This document shows positions 14,952 to 15,950 of a stretch of DNA of 15,950 nt, one piece after another. Position numbers and translations under genes: made by a program. The notes beneath the pieces were generated by a model. It saw only the letters and a program-made list of their open reading frames with translations, was not told where the DNA came from and searched no databases. Origin of the DNA: Candidatus Nitrosopumilus sp. GTDB taxonomy: Archaea; Thermoproteota; Nitrososphaeria; Nitrososphaerales; Nitrosopumilaceae. Position 1 is the stretch's first letter; each line of letters starts with the position of its first letter. The stretch is taken from contig DRGT01000025.1 in NCBI GenBank assembly GCA_011055585.1, positions 1-15,950 of the forward strand. The letters are read 5' to 3'.

Positions 14952-15182
14952 TTGTCTGAGGAAAAATGCGCAGTGTGTAAAGGTAATGGAACAATTGAAC
15001 TGTTAGATTCACAATGTGCATTTTGTAACGGAACAGGTGAATACACAAAATCAGCCGAATCTTATATGAATTCTCATATTTGTCAATGTATTGTCTTGGA
15101 CAGAAAGGTTTGTCCACTATGTGGACAAAAATGTCATCATGACACTCCTAACAAACCGAAAGTTTTGATTGGTCCAGTTTAG
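14952..15182 (+). CDS. Small cysteine-rich protein with DnaJ-type zinc-finger repeats
   Basis: This 76-residue protein carries two CxxCxGxG-like repeats, C6-AV-C9-KGNG and C22-AF-C25-NGTG, the pattern of the DnaJ central zinc-binding domain. Further on are C44-Q-C46 and C54-PL-C57-GQK-C61-HH. There is no J domain and no client-binding domain, so it is not a DnaJ co-chaperone. The paired knuckles suggest one or two zinc ions, and free-standing domains of this kind occur as small redox, assembly or chaperone-like proteins. The true role is unknown. The start is TTG, fixed by a TATA box 26.5 bp upstream (leaderless). No signal peptide or membrane segment is present, so it is cytosolic. It converges on the next gene with a 12-bp gap. 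Confidence 0.8.
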   Translation: MSEEKCAVCKGNGTIELLDSQCAFCNGTGEYTKSAESYMNSHICQCIVLDRKVCPLCGQKCHHDTPNKPKVLIGPV

Positions 15183-15196
15183 AAATTTTAAAATTT
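15183..15196. terminator. AT palindrome between convergent genes, possible two-way terminator
   Basis: AAATTTTAAAATTT is a perfect 14-bp palindrome in the 12-bp gap between two convergent stop codons, overlapping the first base or two of the minus-strand stop. It presents TTTT on both strands, as archaeal termination often uses T-runs. The runs are short, so this is tentative. Confidence 0.3.
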
Positions 15197-15572
15197 AATC
15201 TATGGGGGGAAGCTCACTCTTTTTCCCATGACCGCCAGAACCAAATTTACAATAAAAACATAAATCTGATTGCATATGATCTAGTTTTTGAATTTGTATT
15301 GCTCCAAGCTTTAATGCAATTTTTGTTAATAGTCTGTATTTGAATGGCATTGCAGGAATCACTTCATCCATGTAAACTTTGTAGTGATCTGGACAAAACT
15401 TTAGAGTAACTTTGCTTGGTTCACTGCCTCTTGCATTTACTTGTTTTGTGAAATTAATCTGCTCTCGAATGTATTCGTGTTTAGGACATGGACAATCTTT
15501 TCCACCTGGGTGTTTATATGCAGGAATATTTTTCCAATCAAAGTCTGGAAACTCCTTTTCAAAATCATCCAT
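15195..15572 (-). CDS. Conserved-looking unknown protein with three cysteine clusters (125 aa)
   Basis: I do not recognise this protein. From the ATG at 15572 it has 125 residues, beginning MDDFEKEFPDFDWKNIP. Cysteines occur in three groups: a CPCPKHEYIREQ segment, a FCPDHYKVYMDEV segment and CFYCKFG near the C-terminus, followed by GSGGHGKK. The C/H pattern could bind zinc or an Fe-S cluster. No transmembrane or signal sequence is visible. The frame is open to an ATG at 15671, which would add 33 residues, but a TTTATATG box is centred 26.5 bp before the 15572 ATG. The extra segment therefore lies across its own promoter and is probably untranslated. It is divergent from the repeat-protein gene and convergent with the 76-aa gene, another small cysteine-rich protein. 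Confidence 0.72.
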   Translation of the reverse strand: MDDFEKEFPDFDWKNIPAYKHPGGKDCPCPKHEYIREQINFTKQVNARGSEPSKVTLKFCPDHYKVYMDEVIPAMPFKYRLLTKIALKLGAIQIQKLDHMQSDLCFYCKFGSGGHGKKSELPPID

Positions 15573-15594
15573 TAAGTAGCTACTGCCTTTTGTG

Positions 15595-15602
15595 CATATA
15601 AA
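15595..15602 (-). promoter_or_regulatory. TATA box that sets the start of the 125-aa gene
   Basis: The minus strand reads TTTATATG, centred 26.5 bp from the ATG at 15572. The site is a strong match in sequence and spacing, and it lies inside the region that a start at 15671 would require to be coding. Confidence 0.55.
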
Positions 15603-15675
15603 ACTTGGTGAGATTTTTTGATCCTTTTGTATCTGGGTTTGAAGGGTATTTTTACGAATGACAATGATCACAATC

Positions 15676-15683
15676 TAAATAAA
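15676..15683 (+). promoter_or_regulatory. TATA box for the PAEVK-repeat gene
   Basis: TAAATAAA is centred 28.5 bp before the ATG at 15708, predicting a start site near 15706 and a leader of about 2 nt. With the minus-strand box at 15595-15602 it makes 15573-15707 a divergent promoter region. Confidence 0.45.
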
Positions 15684-15707
15684 CCATACATAATGTAGAC
15701 AAATCAC

Positions 15708-15950
15708 ATGGCTACTAAAAAACGCAAGAAAACAACAAAGACAACAAAGACAACAAAAACAACAAAAACAACAACAAAGAAATCTTTAGAGACAAAAATC
15801 GCAGAACTAGAAGCCAAATTATCTAGTATTTCGAGTCAAACTGGTGGAACAGCTCAACAAGCTCCACCTCCACCACCAAAACCAGCTGAAGTAAAACCAG
15901 CTGAAGTAAAACCAGCTGAAGTAAAACCAGCTGAAGTAAAACCAGCTGAA
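15708..15950 (+). CDS. Lys/Thr-rich protein with PAEVK tandem repeats, 3' end outside window
   Basis: The first 81 codons of a gene that runs off the window. Residues 1-8 are the basic MATKKRKK, and 9-25 are a TTK repeat tract. Residues 26-45 (SLETKIAELEAKLSSISSQ) look like a short coiled coil with Leu/Ile at heptad spacing. A GGTAQQA linker and five prolines follow, then PAEVK pentapeptides from residue 59 to the edge. The composition (basic head, short coil, proline/charged spacer) suggests a disordered linker ahead of a folded domain not seen here. Nucleic-acid association of the head is possible but unproven. No signal peptide is present. The ATG is supported by a TATA box 28 bp upstream. 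The family and function are not recognised. Confidence 0.82.
   Translation, partial: MATKKRKKTTKTTKTTKTTKTTTKKSLETKIAELEAKLSSISSQTGGTAQQAPPPPPKPAEVKPAEVKPAEVKPAEVKPAE
15732..15767 (+). repeat. 9-bp in-frame repeat encoding TTK, four copies
   Basis: Four consecutive units of ACAACAAAR (R = A or G) encode Thr-Thr-Lys within the basic N-terminus, with partial units following. The period is a multiple of three, so copy-number change keeps the frame. Confidence 0.85.
15882..15950 (+). repeat. 15-bp tandem repeat encoding PAEVK, at least 4.6 copies
   Basis: The unit CCAGCTGAAGTAAAA is repeated identically at 15882, 15897, 15912 and 15927, with a fifth copy cut after 9 bp by the window edge. Perfect identity at the DNA level, including third positions, points to recent expansion by slippage or recombination. 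The period keeps the reading frame. Confidence 0.95.

Noticed and set aside
14869..15117. 82-codon minus-strand frame
   Set aside because: It lies antisense to the 76-aa gene, whose CxxCxGxG repeats are clearly real; the shadow frame has no recognisable motifs.
15573..15671. N-terminal 33-codon extension of the cysteine-containing gene
   Set aside because: It spans a well-placed TATA box for the internal ATG and its composition differs from the rest of the protein.
15732..15950. CRISPR-like array or intergenic satellite
   Set aside because: Both repeats have periods of 9 and 15 bp with no spacers and keep an open reading frame, so they are protein-coding repeats.

Overview
The window is AT-rich and looks like a chromosomal segment of an ammonia-oxidising archaeon of the Nitrosopumilus type (Thaumarchaeota/Nitrososphaerota). 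The clues are archaeal-only enzyme versions (ADH synthase plus dehydroquinate synthase II at the head of the shikimate pathway, a GHMP-type shikimate kinase, a ThiD-ThiN fusion), tight gene packing, many TTG/GTG starts, and TATA boxes centred about 26 bp upstream of start codons, as expected for leaderless archaeal mRNAs. The genus is an inference; the archaeal assignment is firm.

Layout. (1) 1-2968: thiamine genes. A ThiD-ThiN fusion on the minus strand and thiC on the plus strand are arranged divergently, with a previously easy-to-miss zinc-knuckle microprotein gene (1406-1501, minus) between them. (2) 2951-12183, all minus strand, ten genes read from high to low coordinates: ADH synthase, dehydroquinate synthase II, aroD, aroE, GHMP shikimate kinase, aroA, aroC, chorismate mutase-aminotransferase fusion, tyrA-type dehydrogenase and a Nudix hydrolase. 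This covers the route from the aspartate-semialdehyde-derived precursor to chorismate and then towards tyrosine/phenylalanine. Genes overlap or lie within 5 bp except at two gaps (33 and 42 bp). Each gap carries a TATA-like box about 26 bp before the next start (aroE and aroC), so I read the cluster as three nested transcription units. (3) 12281-14838: mqnC (plus) and a UbiD-family decarboxylase (minus), convergent with a 4-bp overlap. These fit the futalosine route to menaquinone, another sink for chorismate. (4) 14952-15950: small proteins of unknown role: a 76-aa cysteine-rich protein with DnaJ-like CxxCxGxG repeats, a cysteine-containing unknown (start best placed at 15572 rather than 15671), and the 5' end of a lysine/threonine-rich protein with a 15-bp PAEVK tandem repeat that runs off the window.

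Working together: the aro cluster makes chorismate. The CM-aminotransferase and TyrA divert it to aromatic amino acids, while mqnC and the UbiD-like gene (with mqnA and others not in the window) would divert it to menaquinone. ThiC makes HMP-phosphate, and ThiD-ThiN phosphorylates it and joins it to the thiazole phosphate. I saw no mobile elements, CRISPR arrays, rRNA or tRNA genes. The window is mainly core metabolism; the less explored material is in the microproteins, the start/promoter architecture and the repeat protein.
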